NCBI GenBank assembly: GCA_015492755.1
Contig: WGEM01000144.1
Location: 1-7,575, forward strand
Direction: 5' to 3'
Source of the DNA: Gemmatimonadota bacterium
GTDB lineage: Bacteria > Gemmatimonadota > Gemmatimonadetes > Longimicrobiales > Gaopeijiaceae
DNA length: 7,575 bases
The notes under the pieces are model-generated. The model was not told the DNA's origin, searched no databases, and saw nothing but the letters and a program-made list of their open reading frames with translations. The position numbers were made by a program, and so were the translations under genes. The stretch's first letter is position 1, and each line of letters begins with the position of its first letter. Below, in pieces: positions 6,277 to 7,575 of the stretch.

Positions 6277-7575
6277 ATGGCGCCCTCAGCCACCCCCGCA
6301 CCAAGCACACCCAGCATGTCCGCTTTCCTCGAGTCCCGTTCCTCGCTGGTGGGAGATCTGTCGGGGGGGACCGCCTCGGCGGTGGTGTCCATCACGGGAA
6401 ACGTCGCCGCCGGCGTCATCGCCTTCGCGCCGCTGGGGCCGGAGTACGCCGGACAGGGGATCCTGGCGGGAATGCTGGCGTCCATCGTGGCGGGGCTCTG
6501 TGCCGCGTTGTTCGGGGGCGCCCCTGGAATGATCTCGGGCCCGAAGGCCACCACCGCCATGGCGTTCGCGGCGTTGCTGAGCCAGTTGCTGGCCACGGGG
6601 CGATTCGACCTGGCCGATCCGGCCTCTGCGCAGCTCCTCCTGTCGCTGGCGTTCGGCGCGGTGCTCCTCAGCGGCAGCGTTCAGCTCCTCCTCGGTGCGT
6701 TCCGGGCGGGCGCGCTGGTGAAGTTCATGCCCTATCCGGTGGTGGCGGGGATCCGGAACACCACGGCGATTCTTCTCATCTGGGGGCAGCTCTGGCCGCT
6801 TCTGGGGGTGTCGCGGCCCCACCTCTCCCGGGCGGCGCAGGCGCTGCCGGGGGTGCAGCCCGGCACGGCGCTGGTGGGTCTCGCCACGGCGGCGGTGGCG
6901 TGGAAGGGGCACCGCGTCATGAAGAAACCTCTGGTGCCGGTGGCGGCGCTGGTGGTGGGGGCGCTCCTCCACCACGGGCTCGGCCGGATGCTTCCCGACG
7001 TCCGTCTGGGGCCGGTGCTGGGGTCGCTTCCGTCGGTGAGCCCCTCGCCTCGTTACCTCACCGCCATCCCCGCGGCGCTTCTGGACCCGGGGAGCCTGAG
7101 CCTCCTGGCCATGCTCCTCAGCGGCGCGCTGGCCATGGCGGTGCTGGACTCGGTGTCGGCGCTCATCACGCTGGTGACCTTCCAGAGCATCGCCGACCGC
7201 CGCTTCGACGCCAACCGCCAGTTGATGGGGCAGGGCATCGGCAGCGCGGTGGGTGCCTTCTTCGGCTCGCTGAGCACGTCCGGAATCCTGGCGCGCGCCG
7301 CGGTGAACCACGCCGCCGGCGGGCGGACCCGCCTCTCCGGTGTCGTGAACGCTCTGGGGGTGCTCCTCCTGGTGCTGGTGCTGGCGGGCCCGCTGGGTCT
7401 CCTTCCCAGGGCGGCCATCGCCGGACTCATCGTGGTAATCGCGGCGGGGCTCTTCGACCGCTGGAGCTTCGGTCAGATCCGGGAGGCGCTGCGCTCGGAC
7501 GCCGAGGACCGTCGTGACAACGTGGTGGCTGCCGCGCAGATGCTGTTCGTGGTGGGGGTGGGGCTGCTCACCAAC
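6277..7575 (+). CDS. SulP-family inorganic anion transporter (C-terminus beyond window)
   Basis: This is an inner-membrane secondary transporter of the SulP/SLC26 family, whose members move sulfate, bicarbonate or other anions. The window holds 433 codons from the ATG at 6277, or 420 from the in-frame ATG at 6316; numbering here uses the latter. Multiple hydrophobic segments span nearly the whole visible part. SulP landmarks are FGGAPGMISGPKATTAM (66-82), MPYPVVAGIRNTTAIL (138-153), ALAMAVLDSVSALIT (271-285) and MGQGIGSAVGAFFGSLSTSG (304-323). These are followed by RAAVNHAAGGRTRLSG (327-342) and PRAAIAGLIVVIAAGLFD (364-381). The family's usual Glu in the AMAVLDS segment is Asp278 here. The last membrane segments and any cytoplasmic STAS domain would lie right of the window. 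The start is ambiguous: neither ATG has a well-spaced Shine-Dalgarno (AGGAG at 6255-6259 is 17 bases from the first). It is transcribed away from the other genes, with no evident functional link. Which anion it carries cannot be told. Confidence 0.9.
   Translation, partial: MAPSATPAPSTPSMSAFLESRSSLVGDLSGGTASAVVSITGNVAAGVIAFAPLGPEYAGQGILAGMLASIVAGLCAALFGGAPGMISGPKATTAMAFAALLSQLLATGRFDLADPASAQLLLSLAFGAVLLSGSVQLLLGAFRAGALVKFMPYPVVAGIRNTTAILLIWGQLWPLLGVSRPHLSRAAQALPGVQPGTALVGLATAAVAWKGHRVMKKPLVPVAALVVGALLHHGLGRMLPDVRLGPVLGSLPSVSPSPRYLTAIPAALLDPGSLSLLAMLLSGALAMAVLDSVSALITLVTFQSIADRRFDANRQLMGQGIGSAVGAFFGSLSTSGILARAAVNHAAGGRTRLSGVVNALGVLLLVLVLAGPLGLLPRAAIAGLIVVIAAGLFDRWSFGQIREALRSDAEDRRDNVVAAAQMLFVVGVGLLTN

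Noticed and set aside
6286..7311. A minus-strand open frame of 341 codons opposite the transporter
   Set aside because: The translation is dominated by Arg, His, Gln and Glu, while the plus strand encodes clear SulP membrane segments.
6246..7517. A plus-strand open frame of 423 codons overlapping the transporter in another frame
   Set aside because: It is a Gly/Arg/Pro-rich shadow; the SulP motifs all lie in the frame of the ATGs at 6277 and 6316, which stays open to the window edge.

Overview
This window comes from a high-GC bacterial chromosome, roughly two-thirds G+C by eye. The pairing of exported amidohydrolase and gamma-glutamyltransferase-like enzymes with signal peptides ending near Gln, and the codon use, would fit a Gemmatimonadota-like or other uncultivated soil or marine lineage. 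That placement is an inference from style only, since no marker gene is present. I saw no tRNA, rRNA, CRISPR array, insertion sequence or phage gene. Coding density is very high, and the longest gene-free stretch is under 100 bases.

Layout: five genes on the minus strand read leftward, and one gene on the plus strand reads rightward from a short divergent gap at about 6223-6276. In minus-strand order they are: a circularly permuted ATP-grasp protein (6222-4813); then, 80 bp on, a family 2 glycosyltransferase (4732-3971); 6 bp on, a STELLO/DUF288-like glycosyltransferase (3964-3047); 16 bp on, an exported gamma-glutamyltransferase-fold Ntn hydrolase (3030-1357); and 93 bp on, an exported AbgB-like M20 amidohydrolase that runs off the left edge (1263 to 1). 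The divergent gene (6277 to the right edge) is a SulP-family anion transporter whose C-terminal part lies outside the window.

The first four minus-strand genes are tightly spaced and probably cotranscribed; the amidohydrolase may be too. The set combines an amide-bond-forming type of ATP-grasp enzyme, two cytoplasmic sugar-nucleotide-type glycosyltransferases, and two probably extracytoplasmic amide hydrolases. One reading is the assembly of a peptide- or amino-acid-decorated glycan or glycoconjugate together with enzymes that trim amide bonds outside the cytoplasm. This is a hypothesis from gene content, not a recognised pathway.

The most unusual observation is in the gamma-glutamyltransferase-like protein. 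It keeps the catalytic Thr-Thr-His motif but appears to have lost every residue that holds the gamma-glutamyl group in the E. coli enzyme, and it has lost the lid loop as well, so it probably acts on a different substrate.
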